Shown here piece after piece: positions 25,816-32,661 of a stretch of 64,000 nt of DNA. The notes beneath the pieces were generated by a model. The model saw nothing but the letters and a program-made list of their open reading frames with translations. It was not told the DNA's origin and ran no database searches. Source of the DNA: an uncultured Prevotellaceae bacterium. Its GTDB lineage: Bacteria; Bacteroidota; Bacteroidia; Bacteroidales; Bacteroidaceae. The stretch spans positions 62,001-126,000 of the forward strand of contig CACYME010000002.1 in assembly GCA_902775475.1 (NCBI GenBank), read 5' to 3'. The translations under genes and the position numbers were made by a program. Each line of letters begins with the position of its first letter. The stretch's first letter is position 1.

Positions 25816-26574
25816 CTACAGGGCATCTACGTATTTCTTCAGCTCGAAGGCCCAGACGCGGTAGCCCTGCTCGGTGAGGTGCAGGCCGTCGCCGCTGAGT
25901 TCGGGGCGCAGCTGGTTGCTCTTGCCCCGGGTCATGCGGGGGAAGATGTTGACAAAGGTGATGTCGTGGGTTTCGCAATAGGCTCGGATGAGCATATTGG
26001 CGAAGGGGATGTCGTCGGTACGCCCGGCGAGCGTCTTCCAGCGACCCTCGGACTCGTCGATGGGCAGGATGCTCTGCACGAAGAGTTTCGTCTGGGGCGC
26101 CTGTCTGCGGATGGCGTCGATAAGGGCGATGACGTGGTTGGCCACCTGCTCGTAGCTGGTGTTGCCCACCATGTCGTTGATGCCCGCCATGAGGAAGATG
26201 GCCTTGGGCCGATAGGGCGTAATCTGGTAGAGGCGGTCGGTCATGCCCACGGTGTTGTCGCCGATGATGCCCCGGTTCACGATGCGCTGGGTGGTGCCAA
26301 TGCGCTGTGCCCAGTCCTTGCCGTTCTCGGTGAGGCTGTTGCCGAGCATGACGATGGTGGTGGAGTCGATGCCGCCCTCGCGGTCGAAGAGCGCCATGCG
26401 CTGCTGGTGATGGTTGCCGCCGGTGCGGCGAACGGTGCGCGTGGTGCGCGACTTGCGCACGGTGCGGTGAGGCGTGGGCCTGGCCCTGCGCTTGCTGCGC
26501 TGGGCGTCGACAGCAGTGCCGCAGCCCAGCCAGAGAAAGAGGAGAAGGGTGAAAAGTCGGAGGAATGGTTTCAT
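25816..26574 (-). CDS. SGNH/GDSL-family hydrolase, exported
   Basis: 252 residues. A signal peptide or lipoprotein-like leader (LWLGCGTAVDAQ) precedes a very basic linker (about 26-58). The SGNH blocks are complete: GNSLTENG with nucleophile Ser80, NRGIIGD, GINDM, and DGLHLTEQGY with Asp229 and His232. Such enzymes are esterases or lipases, often acting on acetylated carbohydrate; the closest pattern is the sialate O-acetylesterase/GDSL group, but the substrate is open. The start codon abuts the stop of the M48 protease gene, so both are on one transcript. Confidence 0.88.
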   Translation of the reverse strand: MKPFLRLFTLLLFLWLGCGTAVDAQRSKRRARPTPHRTVRKSRTTRTVRRTGGNHHQQRMALFDREGGIDSTTIVMLGNSLTENGKDWAQRIGTTQRIVNRGIIGDNTVGMTDRLYQITPYRPKAIFLMAGINDMVGNTSYEQVANHVIALIDAIRRQAPQTKLFVQSILPIDESEGRWKTLAGRTDDIPFANMLIRAYCETHDITFVNIFPRMTRGKSNQLRPELSGDGLHLTEQGYRVWAFELKKYVDAL

Positions 26575-27582
26575 TTAATACTGTTCAAGCAGGCGGATGC
26601 GCTCCTCGGTACTGGGATGAGTGCTGAAGAGCCGGCTGAAGAAGCTGGAGAAGCTCCCACCGCCGAAGGCCTGCGGATGGATGATATACATCTGGGCGAT
26701 GTCGTCGCGCTCCACGCCCTGCAGACCAGGGTCGCCGGAGATCTTGCGCAGCGCCGACGCCAGCGCCTGCGGATTGCCGCACAACTCGGCGCCACCAGCA
26801 TCGGCCATGAACTCGCGCTTGCGCGAAATGGCAAAGCGGGTGAGCAGGGTGAAGAAATAGGCGATGGCAGCACACACCACAGCGACGAACATCACCACGA
26901 CGAAGTTGATGCCGTTGTTCTTGTCGCTGCTGCTGCGACGGTTGCCACCCCAGAGGAAGTTGTTCCACAGCATGCGGATGACGATGGTCATGACGGTGCT
27001 GATGATGCCCACGAAGACGATGCTGGTGATGAGCAGGCGCGTGTCGCGGTTGCGGATGTGCGTCAGCTCGTGGCCGATGACGCCCGCCAGCTCGTCGTCG
27101 TCAAGCACGTCGAGCAGGCCGGTGGTCACGGTGACGGTGTAGGTCTTCTCGTCGATGCCCGATGCGAAGGCGTTCAGCTGCGGGTCGTTGACGATGTTCA
27201 CCTGGGGCATGGGCATGCCGCAGGCCATCGTCAGGTTCTCCACTATATTATATACGCGAGGATTGTCGCGGCGCATCAGCGGCTCGGCCTTCACGGCATG
27301 GCGAATCATCGACGTGTTCGAGAAGTAGGCAATGACGAACCAGATGGCCACGGCGCCCACCACCCACGGCGCGACGCTGAGGAACGACGTGTTCACGGCG
27401 TCGGCATCGAGGAAGTTCTGCCTGTAGCCCCGCGAATCGTAGCCGCTGCTGTTGCCCAGGTAGTTGATGATGGCCATGAACAGCCACACAGCAGCGAGCA
27501 GGATGGCGGGGAAACCCAGCAGCATCAACACGCTGAGGCGGTTGTTGCGCTGGATGAGGGAGTGCATTCCTACGTACTTCAT
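26575..27582 (-). CDS. M48-family membrane metalloprotease (HtpX-like)
   Basis: 335 residues. Two N-terminal helices (about 17-40 and 71-88) are followed by the zinc motif HELTH at 171-175 and then two further helices (about 186-205, 226-250). The downstream glutamate is in KREFMADAGGAEL. The architecture is that of HtpX-like quality-control proteases with the active site on the cytoplasmic side. It lies 16 bases after lemA, the usual lemA-htpX pairing, and directly before the SGNH hydrolase. Confidence 0.93.
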   Translation of the reverse strand: MKYVGMHSLIQRNNRLSVLMLLGFPAILLAAVWLFMAIINYLGNSSGYDSRGYRQNFLDADAVNTSFLSVAPWVVGAVAIWFVIAYFSNTSMIRHAVKAEPLMRRDNPRVYNIVENLTMACGMPMPQVNIVNDPQLNAFASGIDEKTYTVTVTTGLLDVLDDDELAGVIGHELTHIRNRDTRLLITSIVFVGIISTVMTIVIRMLWNNFLWGGNRRSSSDKNNGINFVVVMFVAVVCAAIAYFFTLLTRFAISRKREFMADAGGAELCGNPQALASALRKISGDPGLQGVERDDIAQMYIIHPQAFGGGSFSSFFSRLFSTHPSTEERIRLLEQY

Positions 27583-27598
27583 CCTATTTGAGATTCAT

Positions 27599-28162
27599 TC
27601 AGAACTTGATTTCCGGAGCCTTCTCGATGGTGGCACGTTCTTCCTTGGGCACCTCGAACATGGCCTCTTTCTGGAAGCCGAACATGCCGGCGATGAGGTT
27701 CGAGGGGAACGACTGCACCTTATTGTTCAGCTCGCGCGTGGCAGTGTTGAAGTAGCGGCGGGTGGCGGCCAGTTTGTTCTCGATGTCGCTAATCTCGCTC
27801 TGCAGCTGCAGGAAGTTCTGGTTGGCCTTCAGGTCGGGATAGGCCTCCAGGCTCACCTTCAGCCCTGCGAGGGCGCTCGAGAGCTGGTTCTCGGCCTGAA
27901 TCTTGTCGTTGATGCCGGTGGCCTGCATGGCGGCGGCACGGGCCTCGGTGACGCGGGTGAGCAGCTCCTTCTCGTGCTGGGCATAGCCCTTCACGGTGGC
28001 CACAAGCTGCGGGATGAGGTCGTGGCGCTGCTTCAGCTGCACGTCGATGTTGGCGAAGGCGTTCTCGCGGTTGTTGCGGAGACTAATCAGACTGTTGTAG
28101 ATGCTGATGAACATGAGCACAAGCAGTACGACAACTGCTACTACGATGATAATTGCTGTCAT
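27599..28162 (-). CDS. lemA: LemA family protein
   Basis: 187 residues with an N-terminal signal-anchor helix (IIIVVAVVVLLVLMFISIYN) followed by the LemA helical core: LRNNRENAFANIDVQLKQRHDLIPQLVATVKGY and later SLEAYPDLKANQNFLQLQ. It is a membrane-tethered coiled-coil protein of unclear function, regularly encoded next to M48 proteases. First gene of a string that runs through the protease, SGNH hydrolase, ftcD and hutU. Confidence 0.94.
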   Translation of the reverse strand: MTAIIIVVAVVVLLVLMFISIYNSLISLRNNRENAFANIDVQLKQRHDLIPQLVATVKGYAQHEKELLTRVTEARAAAMQATGINDKIQAENQLSSALAGLKVSLEAYPDLKANQNFLQLQSEISDIENKLAATRRYFNTATRELNNKVQSFPSNLIAGMFGFQKEAMFEVPKEERATIEKAPEIKF

Positions 28163-28238
28163 AATGTCATTCGTTTAATTAGTGTATAATGTTTATTGGT
28201 CTGTATTCCTAAATGAGGCTGCCCTCAAAACTTTTCTG

Positions 28239-28270
28239 CAAATATAATGCTAAAGTTTGGCACGGCCAAA
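28239..28270 (-). promoter_or_regulatory. lemA operon promoter
   Basis: Minus strand TTTG at 28267-28270, 20-base spacer, TATATTTG at 28239-28246, leaving a leader of roughly 70 bases. Confidence 0.75.
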
Positions 28271-28293
28271 GGTTTTAAGTTTTTTTGTAAATA

Positions 28294-28332
28294 AAATCCG
28301 GTCGCAGGGCCTTTCAGCCTGCAACCGGATTT
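28294..28332 (-). terminator. Stem-loop terminator after the transglycosylase-like gene
   Basis: AAATCCGGT-GCAGG / CCTGC-ACCGGATTT, 14 paired bases with one mismatch, 36 bases after the stop at 28368. The minus-strand 3' side is AT-rich. Confidence 0.75.
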
Positions 28333-28367
28333 GTATGGATTCATTTTTTTAAGCAAGAGTCTTTTGC

Positions 28368-28808
28368 CTATTTCATGCGTCGCAGCACTTTCTTGTAGTA
28401 ACGGTCGGTAGCCCTGGTGCTGTATTTAGGGCCTCCGTTCCACGTACGAATGGCTTTCTCCACATCGTTCGTCTTGTTGTGTTGCGACTGAATCAGAAGG
28501 AACATCTCTTTCGACTTCTCCACGTCGTAGCGGTCTTGCAGCGTGTAGCGCTTCTTGCTGCCGCGCGACTTGAGAATGTTGTTGCACTCGCGAACCAGAA
28601 TGGGGGTAATCTGCATCACGCCCACTTGGTTTCCACTCACGGCGCGGGGATTTCCTTCGCTCTCTACCAGAATGATGGCTTCCATCACCGGATTCCAATC
28701 AAACTGTTCTGAGTTGTTGTCATCACCGTCGTTGGCAGCCCCGGCATATAGGGGCATCAGGGTCAGAATCGACAAGCTCAGACATAATTGCTTCACTAAT
28801 CTTTTCAT
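28368..28808 (-). CDS. Small exported lytic-transglycosylase-like (SLT) protein
   Basis: 146 residues from ATG 28808; an ATG at 28823 would add five. The signal peptide ends near YAGA. The SLT goose-lysozyme-like signature is visible: VESEGNPRAVSGNQVGVMQIT, with the likely catalytic Glu49, and a late AIRTWNGGP in place of the usual YNAG. It would cleave peptidoglycan glycan strands in the periplasm. The domain is minimal, with no LysM or other binding module. A perfect TAACTTTG lies about 90-105 bases upstream, and a hairpin (GGACC...GGTCC, 28828-28846) sits just before the start region. Confidence 0.82.
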   Translation of the reverse strand: MKRLVKQLCLSLSILTLMPLYAGAANDGDDNNSEQFDWNPVMEAIILVESEGNPRAVSGNQVGVMQITPILVRECNNILKSRGSKKRYTLQDRYDVEKSKEMFLLIQSQHNKTNDVEKAIRTWNGGPKYSTRATDRYYKKVLRRMK

Positions 28809-28827
28809 ATTCTCTATTATCATTTAG

Positions 28828-28920
28828 GGACCTTTGCCAAGGGTCCTCGTTTCTATGCTTCCTTTCCTTGCATCTCGTCACGAGAAAAGGTTTTGTATCC
28901 TGAAAACGGGTGCAAAGTTA
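28828..28920 (-). promoter_or_regulatory. Promoter and leader hairpin of the SLT gene
   Basis: TAACTTTG at 28913-28920 (no clear -33), then a leader of about 90 bases ending in the hairpin GGACC / GGTCC around a TTGGCAA loop, immediately upstream of the candidate starts. The hairpin could influence initiation. Confidence 0.45.
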
Positions 28921-29059
28921 CGCATTTTTTGCCATTTGGGCGGCGGCCAAACGAATTTATGTGCGCACACAGCCCACAATCCTTGATATATATCAAGAAA
29001 TCGGGTGCTATATGGCAGTTGCCTATTTTCGCGGAGCCATGCTCCTTCCTATGTAGAGG

Positions 29060-29510
29060 AAAGGCTTCAGGTAGGCGAACGCTACTTCTTTTTTTTGAAC
29101 AAAATTGACAAAATGGCCATTTTAGGCCTCCATATTTCGAGATTTTTCCACGAAAACATCTTTTGGACGAAAAAACGTCCGTTTTTTGAGGGTTTACTAA
29201 ATGATTGATTGTCAGTTGATTGACTTGATTTTGGCAAAAAAGGGGCTTCGTTGAGAAAAAAAAGTCAACGACTTTTGAAAATTTGGCGTTGACTTTTGAA
29301 AATTTGGCGTGCTTACAGAAACGCAAAAAGTAGCAAAATGTGAGCGAAAAACGTGCACAAAAGTGGGGCCTGTGTGCAAAACTTCGTCGTTTGCGGCCCG
29401 ATTTTTCATTGGGCAACGCCTCTCCAAGGCCCGAAAACGGCCATTTTCCACTCAAAATTGCTTCGTCGCCGTGAACAAAATTTTCTGTGAAAGATTTTGA
29501 CATTTTAAGG
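29060..29510. repeat. Dispersed AT-rich intergenic repeat, copy 2 (inverted)
   Basis: Part of the 835-base gap between the SLT gene and mutS2. Read on the minus strand it aligns with copy 3: AAGCACGCCAAATTTTC, then AAAGTCAACG, then CAATCATTTAGTAAACCCT. Stem AAAGTCAACG / CGTTGACTTT at 29261-29270 / 29287-29296. A 20-bp direct repeat occurs at 29270 and 29291. A 253-codon open frame crosses it but has no coding character. Confidence 0.75.
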
Positions 29511-29515
29511 AAATG

Positions 29516-29635
29516 TGAAAATGAGAAATGAGAAATGAGGAATGAGAAATGGATAGACTCAAGCCTACGAGCGAAGAACCAGCGCGGCAGGTCTATCCAT
29601 TTATCATTCCTCATTTCTCATTCCTCATTTCTATC
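29516..29635. repeat. TGAGAAATGAG short repeats as an inverted pair
   Basis: Left arm: degenerate tandem ATGAGAAATG/ATGAGGAATG units and GGATAGAC (29523-29557). Right arm: GTCTATCC followed by the complementary CATTCCTCATTTCTC units (29590-29631). The loop is about 33 bases. It lies directly downstream of the mutS2 stop and could form a very long hairpin in the mutS2 mRNA 3' end. Confidence 0.8.
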
Positions 29636-29643
29636 GCTGAACG

Positions 29644-32274
29644 TCAGTCGATGTCGACGACGGTGATGCCTGCACCGCCAAACTGCACGTGCTCGTCGCG
29701 GAAATGGGAGACGTTGGGCACGGTGGCCAGATACTGGCGGATGAGCTGGCGCAGGATGCCGGTGCCCGTGCCGTGGAGGATGCGCACTCGGCTCATGCCC
29801 ACGAGGATGGCGTCGTCGATGAAGTAGGTGACGGCCTGGATGGCCTCGTCGCCCCGCATGCCGCGCACGTCGAGGTCCTGGCGGAAGTTCAGACGACGCG
29901 AGTCGATGGCCGACCGCGTGCTGTTCGACAGGTTGCCCCACGTGCCCACAATCTGCTGGTTGCGCTCCTCGCTCTTCGACTGTCCGGCGGCTGGTTCCTT
30001 GGCCTCCTCTAAGCGGTCGAGGCGCATCTTCGTGCGCATGCCACCGCCAAAGATGACCGTGGCCTGCTTGCCGTCGATTTTCTCGATGGTGCCCACCGAC
30101 GTGAGTCCCTTTATGCGCACGGTGGAGCCAACTTTAAGCGAAGGCTGGGGCGTAGCACTTTCCGCCAAATCAGCCGGTTTGCCGCCCTTCACGGCAGCCG
30201 ATGCTTCGTTCTTCTTTCTCTGCTCTTCGTTCTTGCGCTTCTCTTCCTTCCGCCTCTTGCGCTCCTCAATCTGGCGCATCTTGCGCTCTATCATCTCGTC
30301 GTTGGCGCGGGTGTCGATGTCGTCCACTTCCTGGCGGAACTGCTCCATCTCCTCGCGCAGACGGCGGGTGGCCTCCTTCTCGGCCTGCTGCTCGCGGATT
30401 TCGCGGATGGTGTTCTCAATCTTCTTGTTGGCGGTGGCCAGCAGCTCCTCGGCCTGCTCCTTGGCACGCCGCAGGATGGCCTTGCGCTCGGCCTCAATCT
30501 CCTCGATGGAGCTCTCATAGCGGGCGATGCGGCCCTCGAGGCTCTTCTCGTGCTGGTGGATGGTCTGGCGCTTGCCCTCCCAGTAGCGCTTGTCGCGCAC
30601 GATGTCCTGCAGGTACTTGTCGCTCTGGATGTATTCGCGGCCCACGATGTCGCTGGCGTCCTGTATCACCTCCTCGGGCAGACCCGTCTTGCGGGCAATC
30701 TCGATGGCGAACGACGAGCCGGGCTGGCCGATGCTGAGCTGGAAGAGGGCCTGCATCTGGTTGCGGTCGTAGAGCATGGCACCGTTCACCACGCCCTCGT
30801 GGCTGTCGGCAAAGTGCTTCAGGTTCTGATAGTGGGTGGTGATGAGACCGAAGGTCTTCTTCTGCCAGAACTGCTTCAGCACGGCCTCGGCAATGGCTCC
30901 GCCGATGGTGGGCTCAGTGCCGCCGCCGAACTCGTCGATGAGCAGCAGCGTGTGGGCGTCGCAGTAGCGAATCATCTGCTTCATGTTCATCAGATGCGAT
31001 GAGTAGGTGGACAGGTCGTCCTCGATGCTCTGCTCGTCGCCGATGTCAATCATGATGTTGCGGAACAGGCCGCAGTGGGAGCGGTCGCCCACGGGGATGC
31101 TGAGGCCGCTCTGCAGCATATACTGCAGCAGGCCCACGGTCTTCAGGCACACCGACTTGCCGCCGGCATTGGGGCCGGAAATGATGAGTAGGGAACCCTC
31201 GCGGCCTCTCTGGGGGGATGGGGCATCCTGCGGCTGGTCTAACCTGATGTCGAGGGGCACCACCTGCTTCTGCTGCTTCTGCAGCGAGAGGGCAAGCAAC
31301 GGGTGCTCGGCACGAATCCAGTCGAGCAGCGGACGGTTCTCCACCACCGGCTCCACGCCCTTGGTCAGCTCGGCCAGCTTGGCCTTCGCCTGTATCAGGT
31401 CGATGCGGGCCATGAACTTGTAGGAGTCGAGGATGTCCTTCACCTGCGGGCGCACTTCGTCGGTGAAGACGGTGAGGATGCGGACGACCTCGCGGCGTTC
31501 CTCGGCCTCTAACTGGCGCACGCGGTTGTTGGCCTCCACCACCTCGGCAGGCTCGATGAAGACGGTCTTTCCCGTAGCGCTCTCGTCGTGGACGATACCG
31601 TTGATGCGGCGCTTCACGCTGGGCGACACGGGAATCATCAGTCGGCCGTCGCGCACCGTCGGAGCGGCGTCCTTGTCCACCAGACCGTCGCGCTGTGCCG
31701 TATGCAGGATAGTATATAAGGTACGTGAGATGCTGCCCTCGGTGGTCTGCAGCTCGTGGCGGATGCCGGCCAGCGTCATCGAGGCACCGTCCTTCATGCG
31801 CCCGAACTTGTCGAGAATGCTGTCGATGCGGCGAATCATGGCGGGGAACGTCATCACGCCCTCGGCCAGGCGAGTGAGAGCGGGATGTGCGCCCTCGTCG
31901 CTGCGGTCGGCCTGCTGCTCGTCGGCAGCGGCACTGGCATCGCGCTGCAGATAGTCGACCATCTTGCTGATGGTCTCTAAGGAACGGCGCAGGTCGAACA
32001 CCTCCTGCTCTTCCAAATGGGTGCCCGGCAGGCGCACACGGCTCACGGCCTCGCGCACATCGAAGAAAAACTGTAGGGGGAAATCGTCTTTCAGGGCTGT
32101 CAGCTGGCGGAACTCGCGCACTTGAGCCAGCAGCTCGTTCACGGCATCGGCATCGTCAAGAAAAGTGATGCCATCGACTTCGTCAACGCCTAATCGGCTC
32201 AGGCAGCGCTCACGAAGTAGCGACCGAATCTCGTCAAATCCTATCTTATGTTCATAGTTGCTTGGATAAATCAT
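29644..32274 (-). CDS. mutS2: DNA mismatch-repair-like ATPase/endonuclease MutS2
   Basis: 876 residues from ATG 32274 (MIYPSNYEHKIGFDEIRSLL); a TTG 15 bases earlier lies in the promoter. The MutS core, clamp and ATPase are present: Walker A SGPNAGGKS, Walker B LLLIDEFGGGTEP. A Lys/Arg/Glu-rich coiled region (about 520-650) and KOW-like segment follow. The C-terminal Smr nuclease domain contains LDVRGMRGDEA and HGTGTGILR. MutS2 suppresses homologous recombination or rescues collided ribosomes, depending on the species studied. A linker of repeat-like Gly/Pro residues (DAPSPQRGREG) precedes the Walker A motif. Its -7 box ends only 4 bases before the start. Confidence 0.96.
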   Translation of the reverse strand: MIYPSNYEHKIGFDEIRSLLRERCLSRLGVDEVDGITFLDDADAVNELLAQVREFRQLTALKDDFPLQFFFDVREAVSRVRLPGTHLEEQEVFDLRRSLETISKMVDYLQRDASAAADEQQADRSDEGAHPALTRLAEGVMTFPAMIRRIDSILDKFGRMKDGASMTLAGIRHELQTTEGSISRTLYTILHTAQRDGLVDKDAAPTVRDGRLMIPVSPSVKRRINGIVHDESATGKTVFIEPAEVVEANNRVRQLEAEERREVVRILTVFTDEVRPQVKDILDSYKFMARIDLIQAKAKLAELTKGVEPVVENRPLLDWIRAEHPLLALSLQKQQKQVVPLDIRLDQPQDAPSPQRGREGSLLIISGPNAGGKSVCLKTVGLLQYMLQSGLSIPVGDRSHCGLFRNIMIDIGDEQSIEDDLSTYSSHLMNMKQMIRYCDAHTLLLIDEFGGGTEPTIGGAIAEAVLKQFWQKKTFGLITTHYQNLKHFADSHEGVVNGAMLYDRNQMQALFQLSIGQPGSSFAIEIARKTGLPEEVIQDASDIVGREYIQSDKYLQDIVRDKRYWEGKRQTIHQHEKSLEGRIARYESSIEEIEAERKAILRRAKEQAEELLATANKKIENTIREIREQQAEKEATRRLREEMEQFRQEVDDIDTRANDEMIERKMRQIEERKRRKEEKRKNEEQRKKNEASAAVKGGKPADLAESATPQPSLKVGSTVRIKGLTSVGTIEKIDGKQATVIFGGGMRTKMRLDRLEEAKEPAAGQSKSEERNQQIVGTWGNLSNSTRSAIDSRRLNFRQDLDVRGMRGDEAIQAVTYFIDDAILVGMSRVRILHGTGTGILRQLIRQYLATVPNVSHFRDEHVQFGGAGITVVDID

Positions 32275-32278
32275 GGTG

Positions 32279-32286
32279 CAAAGGTA
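32279..32286 (-). promoter_or_regulatory. mutS2 promoter, -7 box next to the start codon
   Basis: TACCTTTG followed by CACC and then ATG. With transcription starting a few bases after the box, the mRNA would have almost no leader. Confidence 0.6.
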
Positions 32287-32289
32287 CAA

Positions 32290-32397
32290 AAGAGTTAGGA
32301 GTTAGGAGTTAGGAGTTGGGAGTTTTTTTGGCGGCTTTACATAAAAAATGTTAAGCAGAAGAAAATAACTCACCGCTCCTAACCCCTAACTCCCAAC
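32290..32397. repeat. AGGAGTTAGG short repeats as an inverted pair
   Basis: Left arm about 32293-32321 (GAGTTAGGAGTTAGG units), right arm about 32375-32397 (CTCCTAACCCCTAACTCCC). The spacer of about 53 bases is AT-rich. Units of the same type appear singly at 51294-51312 between nrdD and nrdG. Confidence 0.8.
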
Positions 32398-32404
32398 TTT
32401 TTAC

Positions 32405-32412
32405 TACCTTTG
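32405..32412 (+). promoter_or_regulatory. tRNA-Ser promoter -7 box
   Basis: TACCTTTG, 30 bases before the mature tRNA 5' end. Confidence 0.55.
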
Positions 32413-32441
32413 CAACCGCTTTTCAGAGCACTTCATCCGAA

Positions 32442-32526
32442 GGAGGGATGGTAGAGTGGTCGATTACAACGGTCTTGAAAACCGTCGTGCTGAGAGGCAC
32501 CGGGGGTTCGAATCCCTCTCCCTCCG
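32442..32526 (+). tRNA. tRNA-Ser (anticodon UGA)
   Basis: 85 bases including the discriminator, with no encoded CCA. Acceptor stem GGAGGGA / TCCCTCC. Anticodon arm CGGT-CTTGAAA-ACCG gives UGA, reading UCA. A long variable arm (CGTGCTGAGAGGCACC), typical of serine tRNAs, is followed by a T arm with GTTCGAAT. A strong terminator follows. Confidence 0.95.
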
Positions 32527-32534
32527 CGAAACGC

Positions 32535-32571
32535 AAAGAGTCTCCGCTACAGCAGCGGAGACTCTTTTTTT
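32535..32571 (+). terminator. Intrinsic terminator of tRNA-Ser
   Basis: 14-bp perfect stem AAAGAGTCTCCGCT / AGCGGAGACTCTTT with a 5-base loop and a following T run. Confidence 0.92.
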
Positions 32572-32601
32572 GTTCACATAGAAGCTGTTTACCGAAGCCG
32601 A

Positions 32602-32635
32602 AAGCGGGGCGCCATCGCGTGATGGCACCCCGCTT
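32602..32635 (-). terminator. Stem-loop after the large adhesin-like gene
   Basis: AAGCGGGG-GCCATC / GATGGC-CCCCGCTT, 14 paired bases with one mismatch and a 4-base loop, 26 bases after the stop at 32662. No long T run. Confidence 0.7.
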
Positions 32636-32661
32636 GGGAATTTCATGAGGGATGAAGCAGC

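Noticed and set aside
25760-25978. Upstream extension of ftcD
   Set aside because: Runs through a CCTAC repeat tract and the end of the SGNH hydrolase gene; the family start MSSKQIIECVPNFSEG is at 25759.
28481-28500. Third copy of the 31-bp palindromic element
   Set aside because: Only about 12 bases of one arm match (TGTTGCGACTGA); the inverted repeat is absent, so it is probably chance.
28853-29614. 253-codon open frame across the intergenic repeat
   Set aside because: Translates AT-rich repeats and the ATGAGAAATG tract, matches nothing, and has no start context.
31190-31233. GC-rich palindrome in mutS2 as a full member of the repeat family
   Set aside because: Only partial similarity (GGGAACCCTCGCGG...GGGGGGATGGGG); kept as a possible decayed copy, not as a feature.
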